64,000 nucleotides of DNA from Candidatus Polarisedimenticolia bacterium (GTDB lineage Bacteria; Acidobacteriota; Polarisedimenticolia; Gp22-AA2; AA152). A program made the position numbers and the translations under genes. The notes beneath the pieces are model-generated. The model made no database searches and was not told the origin of the DNA. It worked only from the letters and a program-made list of their open reading frames with translations. The stretch is taken from positions 1-64,000 of the forward strand of contig DASYRE010000011.1 of the NCBI GenBank assembly GCA_036004685.1, in the 5' to 3' direction. Of this stretch, positions 49,637 through 56,747 are shown in pieces; position 1 is the stretch's first letter, and every line of letters starts with the position of its first letter.

Positions 49637-50953
49637 TCAACCCTTGCGCCGCTCCGGGGGGAGCCGTTCCGTCTCGACGTGAGAGATCGACTCGACCACG
49701 CGCGCCGTCGCCGGACCGCCCGCGCGGCCCGGGAAGACCAGCCGGAGCAGAATGGGCGTCACCATCGTCGTGGCGAGGACCATCACCACCATGACGGAGA
49801 ACACCTCCCGCTCGATCACCCCCGCCGCCAGACCGTAGCCGGCGACGATCAATCCGACCTCGCCACGGGAGATCATGCCGATTCCGACCCGCAGCGATTC
49901 CCTGGGGCTGAATCCCGAGAGCCGGGCGAGCGCGCCGCAGCCGGCGATTTTCGAGAGAATCGCAACGGCCACGATCACCGACGCGAAAAAGATACCCCGC
50001 CCCGAAGCGGCGATCTCGCGGCCGTTGGCCTGCAAGCCGATGTCCACGAAGAAAATCGGCACGAAGAGGGAATAGGTGACGGAATGGATTCCCCGATCGA
50101 TTTCCGCCTTGAAGCGGGTCTGGGCGAAGAGGAGGCCGGCCAGGTACGAGCCGGTAATCGCGGCGACGCGCCCCACGAACTCGGCGGCGAACGCGTACCC
50201 GAACGCGACGAGCAGCACGAACGCCATCAGCGGCTGGCTCGTGGGAAGGCGCCTGACGCGCTCGGTGATTCTCTCGAGGAAGCGGCGGCCGGCAAGCCAC
50301 CCGAGCCCGAAGAAGAACGCCATCCGCACGCCGATCAGTAGGATATCCGTGATCCCGAACCGCTCCCCCGAGGCGGCGGCCCCGGCGCCCGTGAAGGCGA
50401 TGACGAGCGACAGGACGAAGATCCCCATGACGTCGTCGATCACCGCGGCGCCGAGGATGGTGGTCCCTTCGCGGGTGCGCAGCGCCCCGAGCTCGAAGAG
50501 AGTCTGCGCCGAGATGCTCACGCTGGTCGCGGTGAGGACCGTCCCGACGAAGATGCACTCGACCCAGGGGCGTCCGAAGAGCCGCGCGGTGAGGATCCCC
50601 AGAAGGAACGGCAGGACGACTCCTCCGGCGGCGGACCAGAAGGCGGCCCGGCCGACCCGCCTCATCTCCTGCAAATCGGTCTCCATGCCGGCCACGAACA
50701 TCAACAAGATGACCCCAATCTCCGCGAGATCGTGGACGATCCCCCCCAGAGCGGGATGAAGCGAATCTCCCATTCCGGACGGCGCGAAGATCCGGAGCCC
50801 CAGGACGTCGAAGAGAGTCGGGCCGAGAAGAAGCCCGGCGAGAATCTCGCCGAACACCGCCGGCAGCCCGAGCCGGCTGCTCAAGGAGCCCGCCCCTTTG
50901 GCGGCTACGAGAATCACGGCTAGGAATAGAAGGAGTTGAAGAAGATGGGTCAA
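49637..50953 (-). CDS. Cation/proton antiporter (CPA2, Kef-type)
   Basis: A 438-residue membrane protein with about 12 hydrophobic segments. AAKGAGSLSSRLGLPAVFGEILAGLLLGP is the family opening. LTATSVSISAQTLFELGAL, GAAVIDDVMGIFVLSLV (the ion-binding Asp pair) and GMISRGEVGLIVAGYG are the conserved transport helices. It exchanges Na+ or K+ for protons. No TrkA-N regulatory domain is fused. The ORF stands alone. Confidence 0.9.
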   Translation of the reverse strand: MTHLLQLLLFLAVILVAAKGAGSLSSRLGLPAVFGEILAGLLLGPTLFDVLGLRIFAPSGMGDSLHPALGGIVHDLAEIGVILLMFVAGMETDLQEMRRVGRAAFWSAAGGVVLPFLLGILTARLFGRPWVECIFVGTVLTATSVSISAQTLFELGALRTREGTTILGAAVIDDVMGIFVLSLVIAFTGAGAAASGERFGITDILLIGVRMAFFFGLGWLAGRRFLERITERVRRLPTSQPLMAFVLLVAFGYAFAAEFVGRVAAITGSYLAGLLFAQTRFKAEIDRGIHSVTYSLFVPIFFVDIGLQANGREIAASGRGIFFASVIVAVAILSKIAGCGALARLSGFSPRESLRVGIGMISRGEVGLIVAGYGLAAGVIEREVFSVMVVMVLATTMVTPILLRLVFPGRAGGPATARVVESISHVETERLPPERRKG

Positions 50954-51068
50954 GCGGCTCTCCGTCGCCGGACGACCCAGAAAGCCGTCCGGCGGCTACC
51001 TTATAAGTGGTCGAGCGACGTTCTGTCAAAGCCCCGCGCCGGCCCGCAATCCCAGCGGGGGTGCGAAA

Positions 51069-51097
51069 TTGACTCTCCCCCCGAATCATGATAAAAA
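51069..51097 (+). promoter_or_regulatory. Promoter of the glycosyltransferase gene
   Basis: TTGACT (51069-51074), 17 bases, TAAAAA (51092-51097). It lies at the head of a 116-base leader to the ATG at 51214; an alternative -10 (ATAAAA) starts one base earlier. Confidence 0.5.
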
Positions 51098-51213
51098 CTC
51101 ACGCCTTTTTCGTCAGATGCGTCACGCGTGCTTGCCGGGGATCGGAAGTGTTCCCCGTCCGGAGATCGAGGGCTCCGACCGCCTCCTGAACCCGGTTTTG
51201 GGATCGTCAGAAC

Positions 51214-52569
51214 ATGCTCGAACGAGTCGGTCGCCGCGAGGAATGGGTGGGCCCTCCGGCTCCGCTGGACCGCGTCCAAAGCACCGAAAAGCTCACCAAG
51301 ACCGTCGTCTTCCTCGCCTTCAGCCTCATCCTGTTCTCCGCCTACATCAGCGGCTCGTTCGCTCGGGCGCATTACTGGTACAACATCAGCTTCGTCACGC
51401 GCTTCCTGTCGCTTCCGCTGCTCGCCTACAGCTGCCTGATCATGATTCATCTTCCCTACCGGGCCATCCTCTGCTTTCTGTACAAACCCTATCCCGTGCG
51501 GGACGACCTTCCGACGATCAGCTTCATCATTCCCGCCTTCAACGAGGGGGCGATGGTGGAGAAGGCGATCGAGTCCAGCGCCACCTCCAACTATCCCCGG
51601 GAGCGGATGGAGGTGGTCTGCATCGACGACGGCTCCACCGACGACACCTGGAAGTACATCCAGCGTGCGGCCGCCCGGCATCCGGGAATGGTCCAGGTGC
51701 TGCGCCATTCCCGCAATCGCGGCAAGCGCCAGGCGCTCGCCACCGGCTTCAACCACTCCAAGGGGGAGATCCTGATCACGCTGGATTCCGACAGCGTCAT
51801 CGCGGCCGACGCCGCGCGCCATCTCGTGGCGCCGTTCGCGGATCCTCAGGTGGGCGCCACGACGGCGCGGGTGAAGGTCTACAACAAGGCGGAGAACCTG
51901 TTGACGCGCATGCTGGCCGTCCGGTACGTGATGGCCTTCGAGTTCTTCCGGGCCTCGACCTCGGTCTTCAAGACCGTCATGTGCTGCTCCGGGGTCCTGT
52001 CGGCCTACCGGCGCAAGGTCGTGAAGAGGTTTCAGCAGGCCTGGCTGGACCAGGAGTTCATCGGCCAAAGCTGCACGTACGGGGACGACCGGGCGCTCAC
52101 GAATTTCATCCTGCGCGAAGGCTACCACACGATCTACCAAAGGACGGCCGAAGTGAAGACCCTCGCCCCCACGACGCTTCCGAAGCTCGCCCGGATGCTC
52201 ACCCGGTGGCACAAGAGCTTCATTCGCGAGAGCATCATCTTCTCCACCTTCATGTTCACCCGGTATCGCGAGAAGTACCGGTTCCCGGCCGCCTTCGATT
52301 TCATCCTCACCACCTTGCTGATCCCGTTGCAGTTCTACGTGACGCTGTACTCCATCTACCACATCTTCGTCGACCCCATCCTAATCCTCCGGTTCCTGGC
52401 GCTCATCGTCATCATGGGAATCACCTACATGCTCTTTTACATACGGTTCGAGAAGAACACGGACTTTCTCTACGGGGTCCTTTACTCGTTCCTGCATGTC
52501 TTCTTCCTGATGTGGACCGTCCCCTACGCCCTCCTGACCTTCAAGAACAATTCCTGGCTGACGCGTTGA
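51214..52569 (+). CDS. Processive family 2 glycosyltransferase (hyaluronan/chitin synthase-like)
   Basis: A 451-residue membrane enzyme. N-terminal spans (VVFLAFSLILFSAYISG; FLSLPLLAYSCLIMIHL) precede the GT-A domain with SFIIPAFNEGAMVEKAI, CIDDGSTDD, TLDSDS, the catalytic YGDDRALT and the processive-type RMLTRWHKSFIRE (Q/RxxRW-like). Three or four C-terminal spans follow. The layout is that of HasA/NodC-type synthases that polymerise and export a polysaccharide, using UDP-sugars. The sugar is not predictable. No ribosome site is clear before the ATG. Confidence 0.88.
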   Translation: MLERVGRREEWVGPPAPLDRVQSTEKLTKTVVFLAFSLILFSAYISGSFARAHYWYNISFVTRFLSLPLLAYSCLIMIHLPYRAILCFLYKPYPVRDDLPTISFIIPAFNEGAMVEKAIESSATSNYPRERMEVVCIDDGSTDDTWKYIQRAAARHPGMVQVLRHSRNRGKRQALATGFNHSKGEILITLDSDSVIAADAARHLVAPFADPQVGATTARVKVYNKAENLLTRMLAVRYVMAFEFFRASTSVFKTVMCCSGVLSAYRRKVVKRFQQAWLDQEFIGQSCTYGDDRALTNFILREGYHTIYQRTAEVKTLAPTTLPKLARMLTRWHKSFIRESIIFSTFMFTRYREKYRFPAAFDFILTTLLIPLQFYVTLYSIYHIFVDPILILRFLALIVIMGITYMLFYIRFEKNTDFLYGVLYSFLHVFFLMWTVPYALLTFKNNSWLTR

Positions 52570-52659
52570 TCGGGTCTCTCAGGAACCGGTCTGGCGGCGC
52601 CGGCTTGCCGCCTTTCAGGCCCCTATGCTAGGCTGCGGGCCGAATCGATCGATCACCCC

Positions 52660-53280
52660 ATGGCATCTCAAGAAGCGGACCAATTGACGGGCGATCGGGA
52701 CGCGGCTCTCGTCGAGCGCACCCGGCACGGGGATCCCTCCGCGTTCGACGCGTTGATGGAGCGGTATGAAGGAAAGGTCTATCGCCTGGCCCTGGGAATG
52801 ATGAAGAACCGGGAGGACGCTCTGGATGCGGTCCAGGACGCTTTCCTCAGCGTTTTCCGCAAAATCGACTCCTTCAAGGGGGAATCGGCCTTCTCCACCT
52901 GGCTCTACCGGATCGCGCTCAATTCGGTCTACATGAAGCTGCGCTCCAAGAGCCGGCACGACAAGGCGATCCCCCTGGATGACGAGGAATCCTTCGATTC
53001 CGCGACCGGCCACGCCCGGGGCGCCATTCGCGATTGGAGCGAGCGGGCCGACGACGCGCTGCTGCGCCAGGAGCTCGGCGGCATCATTCGCGAGGCGGTG
53101 GCGGCCCTGCCGGAAGAGTACCGGGCGATCTTCACGCTGCGGGACGTCGAGGAGCTGTCGAACCAGGAGGTGGCGGAAATCCTGGGCCTGACGGTGGCGG
53201 CCACCAAGACGAGGCTTCACCGGGCGCGGATGTTTCTGCGAAACCGGCTCTCACGCCATCTTCAGGGGATTCCCCGATGA
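52660..53280 (+). CDS. ECF sigma factor
   Basis: A 206-residue extracytoplasmic-function sigma factor. Region 2 (SAFDALMERYEGKVYRLALGMMKNREDALDAVQDAFLSVF, FSTWLYRIALNSV) and region 4 (AALPEEYRAIFTLRDVEELSNQEVAEILGLTVAATKTRLHRAR) are complete. It is coupled by an ATGA overlap to a zinc-finger anti-sigma factor. The nearby TATGCT/TAGGCT (about 52620) could be its own promoter but I cannot match a clear -35. Confidence 0.95.
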   Translation: MASQEADQLTGDRDAALVERTRHGDPSAFDALMERYEGKVYRLALGMMKNREDALDAVQDAFLSVFRKIDSFKGESAFSTWLYRIALNSVYMKLRSKSRHDKAIPLDDEESFDSATGHARGAIRDWSERADDALLRQELGGIIREAVAALPEEYRAIFTLRDVEELSNQEVAEILGLTVAATKTRLHRARMFLRNRLSRHLQGIPR

Positions 53281-53537
53281 GCGACCCTCAGCGTCCCGCC
53301 GGACCGGGCTGCCGGGAAGTCTTCGGACTCCTCAGCGACTACGTGGACGGCGAGCTTTCCCCGGAGACCCGCGGGGCTCTGGAGGAGCATCTGGGAGCCT
53401 GTCCGCCGTGCGAGCGATTCCTGAAGACCTTTCAAAAAACGCGCGCCCTTTGCCGCGAGAACCTTCTGGAAGAGATGCCCGACGAGCTTCGCACCCGCCT
53501 CCACTCCTTCCTCAAGGACAGGATCCGCGGCAAGTAG
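53277..53537 (+). CDS. Zinc-finger anti-sigma factor (ZAS, soluble)
   Basis: An 86-residue protein with HLGACPPCERF (HxxxCxxC) after VFGLLSDYVDGELSP, the signature of anti-sigma factors with a zinc-binding domain. It has no membrane span, so sensing is probably cytoplasmic and may be redox-based. The ATG overlaps the sigma stop, which fits a sigma/anti-sigma pair made in equal amounts. Confidence 0.88.
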   Translation: MSDPQRPAGPGCREVFGLLSDYVDGELSPETRGALEEHLGACPPCERFLKTFQKTRALCRENLLEEMPDELRTRLHSFLKDRIRGK

Positions 53538-53561
53538 GTTCTGCCGAAAGGCCCATAGGGC

Positions 53562-53590
53562 TTGTAGTTTCACCGCCCTCACGATAAAAT
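53562..53590 (+). promoter_or_regulatory. Promoter of the XRE regulator gene
   Basis: TTGTAG (53562-53567), 17 bases, TAAAAT (53585-53590), 60 bases before the ATG at 53651. Confidence 0.65.
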
Positions 53591-53650
53591 GACCGCGGGT
53601 TTTCCCCGAAGAAACCATTCAAGCGTCGCCGCACGGCGGGAGCCTTTTTC

Positions 53651-54247
53651 ATGGATCCTCTCAACAAGAAGGAAATCGGCAAGCGAATCAAGCGTTTGCG
53701 CAAGGAAAAAGACCTCAAGCAATGGCAGATGGCCGACATCCTCGGCGCCACCCAGCCGGCCATTCACAAATATGAAAATGGGATTCTTCCCGAAGTGAAG
53801 CGTCTCTTGGAGCTGGCGCGGGTGGGTAACACGACGGTGGAATGGATCCTGACCGGCCGGCACTGGGAGAACGGCTCGGAGGAGCGCGAGAAGATTCCCG
53901 TGGACGTCTACCGGCTGGCGGAGCGCTTTCATCGTTTCACGGATGGGCAGCGCCGAACTCTCACCTCCGCCCTCGACATGCTCGAGAAGGCCTGCCAGCG
54001 GATCCGCGAGAAGGCCCAGCGCGAGTTTTCCGATGCCGATCTTCAGGACGTGGGCCGGGTCCTCCGCGACTTCGATCTCGTGACCCGCAAAGCGATTGCC
54101 GCCGCCCTGGGAGTCCATGAAGCGGTCATGGAGTCCCTGGTCGATTCACAGGTCCGGGATTTCCAGACTCTCTCCTCGCCACCGGCCGTCGACCCCGACG
54201 AAGAAAAGGAGACGCGCCTGACCGGCGCCGCCGACGTCCAGGAGTAG
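53651..54247 (+). CDS. XRE-type helix-turn-helix regulator
   Basis: A 198-residue protein: HTH_3 at residues 8-62 (IGKRIKRLRKEKDLKQWQMADILGATQPAIHKYENG), then a helical domain with no recognised function and an acidic tail. The HTH resembles SinR/repressor-type regulators. The C-terminal half (VYRLAERFHRFTDGQRRTLTSALDML, DVGRVLRDFDLVTRKAIAAAL) may bind a ligand or another protein. Targets are unknown. It is followed 34 bases later by rarA. Confidence 0.85.
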   Translation: MDPLNKKEIGKRIKRLRKEKDLKQWQMADILGATQPAIHKYENGILPEVKRLLELARVGNTTVEWILTGRHWENGSEEREKIPVDVYRLAERFHRFTDGQRRTLTSALDMLEKACQRIREKAQREFSDADLQDVGRVLRDFDLVTRKAIAAALGVHEAVMESLVDSQVRDFQTLSSPPAVDPDEEKETRLTGAADVQE

Positions 54248-54281
54248 CTTCGGGGTCCCGAGCTTTTTCCCCGGTCGTGCC

Positions 54282-55622
54282 ATGGAACTCTTTCCCGAAC
54301 CTGCCCCCGCCCGCGCCGCCCCGCTTCCGCCCCTGGCGGATCGCATGCGTCCCCGGACCCTCGACGAGATGGTGGGCCAGGAGGACCTGCTCGGGCCGGG
54401 CCGGCCGCTTCGCGTCGGCCTCGACAGCGGGGAAATCCACTCCCACATCCTCTGGGGCCCCCCGGGATCGGGGAAGACGACCCTGGCCCGCCTGATGGCT
54501 TCGGTCACCGGGGCGCCATTCGTTCCCTTCTCGGCGGTCCTTTCCGGGATTAAAGAGGTCCGGGAAGTCATGACCCGGGCGGAGCGGCATCTCCGGTCGA
54601 CGGGCCGAAGGACCCTGGTTTTCGTGGACGAGATTCACCGGTTCAATCGCTCCCAGCAGGATGCCTTCCTGCCCTTCGTCGAATCCGGGGGGATTGTCCT
54701 GGTCGGGGCGACCACGGAGAACCCCTCATTCGAGATCAACGCCGCGCTGCTCTCACGCCTCAAAGTCTACGTTCTCACGCCCCTTGGCGAGGAGCCTCTC
54801 CTGGCGATCCTGAAGCGGGCCCTGCGGGACTCGAGGGGCCTCGGAGGAAGCGTCGAGATCGCGGAGGCGGAGGCTCGGCTCGTGGCCTCCATGGCCGCAG
54901 GGGACGCGCGGAGGATGCTGAACACGCTGGAGCTCGTCTCCCGGATGACCAAGCCGGATTCCGAGGGGCGGCGGCGCGTCTCCGGCGGGACGATTCGCCG
55001 GGCGGTCGAGAGAGAGCCGCTGGTGTACGACAAGTCGGGGGAGGAGCACTACAACGCCATCTCCGCGTTGCACAAGAGCCTGAGGAACTCCGACCCCCAC
55101 GCCTCCGTGTACTGGCTGGCGAGAATGCTCGAGGCGGGCGAAGATCCACTCTACGTGGCGCGCCGCATGATCCGCTTCGCCAGCGAGGACGTCGGGAACG
55201 CCGATCCTCAGGCGCTGACGGTCGCCATGGCCGCCCAGCAGGCGGTGCACTTCCTCGGGATGCCGGAAGGATCCCTCGCCCTCGCGCAGGCCGCCGTCTA
55301 CCTGGCCACCGCCCCCAAGAGCAACTCGATCTACGAGGCCTACGAAGAGGCCGTCGGCACGATTCGGGAAGGGCACACGGAGCCGGTTCCCCTGCACCTC
55401 CGAAATGCCGAAACGCCGCTCATGAAGAATCTTGGATACGGCCGGGACTACCGGTACGCCCACGATTTCGAAACCGGGGCGACGTCGATGGAATGTCTGC
55501 CGGAGAGCCTGCGCGGATCCCTGTTCTACCGCCCGAGCGCGGAGGGATACGAAAAGGTGATCGCGGAAAGGATGAAAGAGTGGGCTTTGAAGCGCCGGGC
55601 TCCGGTCAAGAAGCCTTCCTGA
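54282..55622 (+). CDS. rarA: Replication-associated recombination protein A (MgsA)
   Basis: A 446-residue AAA+ clamp-loader-like ATPase acting at stalled forks. The N terminus has [23 protein letters not shown], Walker [10 protein letters not shown], Walker [16 protein letters not shown] and sensor [12 protein letters not shown]. The C-terminal tetramer region has [22 protein letters not shown] and [12 protein letters not shown]-type blocks. The 3' end overlaps the convergent zinc-ribbon gene by 17 bases. Confidence 0.95.
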   Translation: MELFPEPAPARAAPLPPLADRMRPRTLDEMVGQEDLLGPGRPLRVGLDSGEIHSHILWGPPGSGKTTLARLMASVTGAPFVPFSAVLSGIKEVREVMTRAERHLRSTGRRTLVFVDEIHRFNRSQQDAFLPFVESGGIVLVGATTENPSFEINAALLSRLKVYVLTPLGEEPLLAILKRALRDSRGLGGSVEIAEAEARLVASMAAGDARRMLNTLELVSRMTKPDSEGRRRVSGGTIRRAVEREPLVYDKSGEEHYNAISALHKSLRNSDPHASVYWLARMLEAGEDPLYVARRMIRFASEDVGNADPQALTVAMAAQQAVHFLGMPEGSLALAQAAVYLATAPKSNSIYEAYEEAVGTIREGHTEPVPLHLRNAETPLMKNLGYGRDYRYAHDFETGATSMECLPESLRGSLFYRPSAEGYEKVIAERMKEWALKRRAPVKKPS

Positions 55623-55791
55623 AGTGCCACGTGGTGTCCGGGTCCTTGCAGGTGGCGCACATCGGGAGGATCGAGTCCTTTTCCATCTGGATCTTCGTCT
55701 CCGTTCCGGAATACTTGCAGTTCAGGCACTCGTAGGTTCCGGAAAGACCCGCCTTCTCTCCAATCTTGCAGGTGCGGGAGCTGTTCGGCAT
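55606..55791 (-). CDS. Small zinc-ribbon protein
   Basis: A 61-residue protein with ATG 55791. Two cysteine pairs, CLNC (YECLNCKYSG) and CATC (LPMCATCKDPD), form a zinc-ribbon, in a hydrophilic chain ending TTWHFRKAS. Such proteins are widely annotated as zinc-ribbon-containing with no proven role. A longer frame upstream (80 codons) begins in arginine-rich sequence and is less likely. Its tail overlaps rarA. Confidence 0.75.
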   Translation of the reverse strand: MPNSSRTCKIGEKAGLSGTYECLNCKYSGTETKIQMEKDSILPMCATCKDPDTTWHFRKAS

Positions 55792-55892
55792 CGCATCCTT
55801 CCTCTCGGCGGCCCGGGTCCTCGCGCGGCCGGCTTTCCGGCGACGCAAAGACTAGCACACCTTTCGGCCCCTTGTCCGGGCGGCCGCCCGGC

Positions 55893-55921
55893 AAAAAAAT
55901 AGGGGTGATTGCTCACCCCTT
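55893..55921 (-). terminator. Rho-independent terminator of the lysine-rich ORF transcript
   Basis: On the minus strand AGGGGTGA/TCACCCCT with loop GCAA is followed by a run of seven T in nine bases. It is 27 bases past the lysine-rich ORF stop and 100 bases before the zinc-ribbon start, so it separates the two. Confidence 0.88.
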
Positions 55922-55947
55922 TGAGTCGCTGAAGAAACGGCTCGAGC

Positions 55948-56016
55948 TTATCTCTTTTTCTTCGTAGCCTTCTTCTTCGCGGTCTTCTTAGCCTTCTTCT
56001 TGGCAGCTATGGTCAC
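55948..56016 (-). CDS. Lysine-rich micro-protein (22 aa; 20 aa if started at ATA)
   Basis: The frame reads AAKKKAKKTAKKKATKKKR to a TAA at 55950-55948. It resembles the tails of histone-like and nucleoid proteins with KKxAKK repeats. The best SD (AGGAGGTGA) lies eight bases before an ATA at 56010, where an ATG would make GACCATGGCTGCC; GTG at 56016 is in frame but only three bases behind the SD. I take GTG as the formal start. The presence of a promoter (56085-56112), SD and terminator supports a real small gene. A 20-codon upstream ORF ends just before the ATA. Confidence 0.5.
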   Translation of the reverse strand: MTIAAKKKAKKTAKKKATKKKR

Positions 56017-56084
56017 TCACCTCCTTTCCCGGATGATGGTGTGAGGATTCTTTCGTCAGCTTCTCGCGCATCCATCACAGGGGG

Positions 56085-56112
56085 AATGTAGCGTTCCCCA
56101 TCTCGATGTCAA
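56085..56112 (-). promoter_or_regulatory. Promoter of the lysine-rich ORF
   Basis: On the minus strand TTGACA (56112-56107), 16 bases, TACATT (56090-56085). The transcript to the terminator at 55893 would be about 185 bases. Confidence 0.7.
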
Positions 56113-56364
56113 GTTCTGGCGAAACGGGCCGGCGGACGGATGATGGAGAAAGAAAGAAGAATGAATCCAGAGGAAGGAGGGGACGGACCTGAGGATCGTT
56201 CGGAGGTTCGAGTTTGGGTCTGACATCCGGGATCGTTTTTCACCGCTTCTGTTGCCCGGGTTCACTCTTCGTCGGGCCGAATCCTCTTTCTTCAGCCCTT
56301 CGATTCTGTTTCATCTCCTTCGAGTGAAGACCGGGATCAGAGTTCACGATCACGTTCGACATTT
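56113..56364. other. Intergenic stretch with no recognised gene
   Basis: About 250 bases downstream (minus strand) of a strong promoter and upstream of the lysine-rich ORF promoter. Minus-strand frames are short and lack SD/ATG pairs that I trust. The sequence is lower in GC than its neighbours. It could be an untranslated leader or a small RNA. Confidence 0.35.
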
Positions 56365-56393
56365 TTTATATCACGCACCTGATCACGTGTCAA
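56365..56393 (-). promoter_or_regulatory. Consensus-like promoter reading leftward
   Basis: On the minus strand TTGACA (56393-56388), 17 bases, TATAAA (56370-56365). It is one of the best sigma-70-type matches in the window. It lies in an AT-rich patch with two CACGATCA copies (56345 and 56408 areas). Confidence 0.75.
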
Positions 56394-56606
56394 CGACTTT
56401 TCGGCGTCACGATCATATTTTTTGATCGCTCCTCATCGATCGACGACCCGCGATCGGCCGCCGGGAGTAACGCGGCCCGAGTCCCGACCGAGGACGCGCG
56501 GGCGATTTTCCCCCAGCACCGGGGAATCGAAGAGCGTCCGAGCTCGCGGGATCCGACCGGCGGCGGAACGCGGGAGCTGCGCCGGGATCGGCGCGCGGCG
56601 GGGAGA
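56394..56606. other. Intergenic stretch between promoter and tRNA-Leu
   Basis: About 210 bases with no gene that I can support. It contains ATCATATTTTTTGATCGC next to the promoter and GC-rich sequence up to tRNA-Leu. Confidence 0.35.
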
Positions 56607-56692
56607 TGCCGGGAGTCGGAATCGAACCGACATGGGGCTTGCGCCCCGAGGGATTTTAAGTCCCTTGCGTCTACCTGTTTCGCCATCCCGGC
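56607..56692 (-). tRNA. tRNA-Leu (anticodon TAA)
   Basis: An 86-base class II tRNA: acceptor GCCGGGA/TCCCGGC, anticodon loop CTTAAAA in AGGGA/TCCCT, long variable arm CGGGGCGCAAGCCCC, T arm GGTTCGATTCC, discriminator A. CCA is not encoded. A TTGACA (56730-56725) with a weak -10 near 56701-56706 may be its promoter. Confidence 0.95.
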
Positions 56693-56747
56693 ACGGCGTC
56701 ATCTTGGAGGAGTTGCGAGGAGGCTGTCAAGACTTCGAGAAGAGACC

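Noticed and set aside
51001-52362. Minus-strand 453-codon frame opposite the glycosyltransferase gene
   Set aside because: It is antisense to a gene with all family 2 synthase motifs and is arginine/glycine/histidine-rich without recognisable domains.
56056-56265. 69-codon minus-strand frame in the intergenic region before the lysine-rich ORF
   Set aside because: No ribosome site, no homology-like pattern, and it runs across the -35/-10 region of the next promoter.
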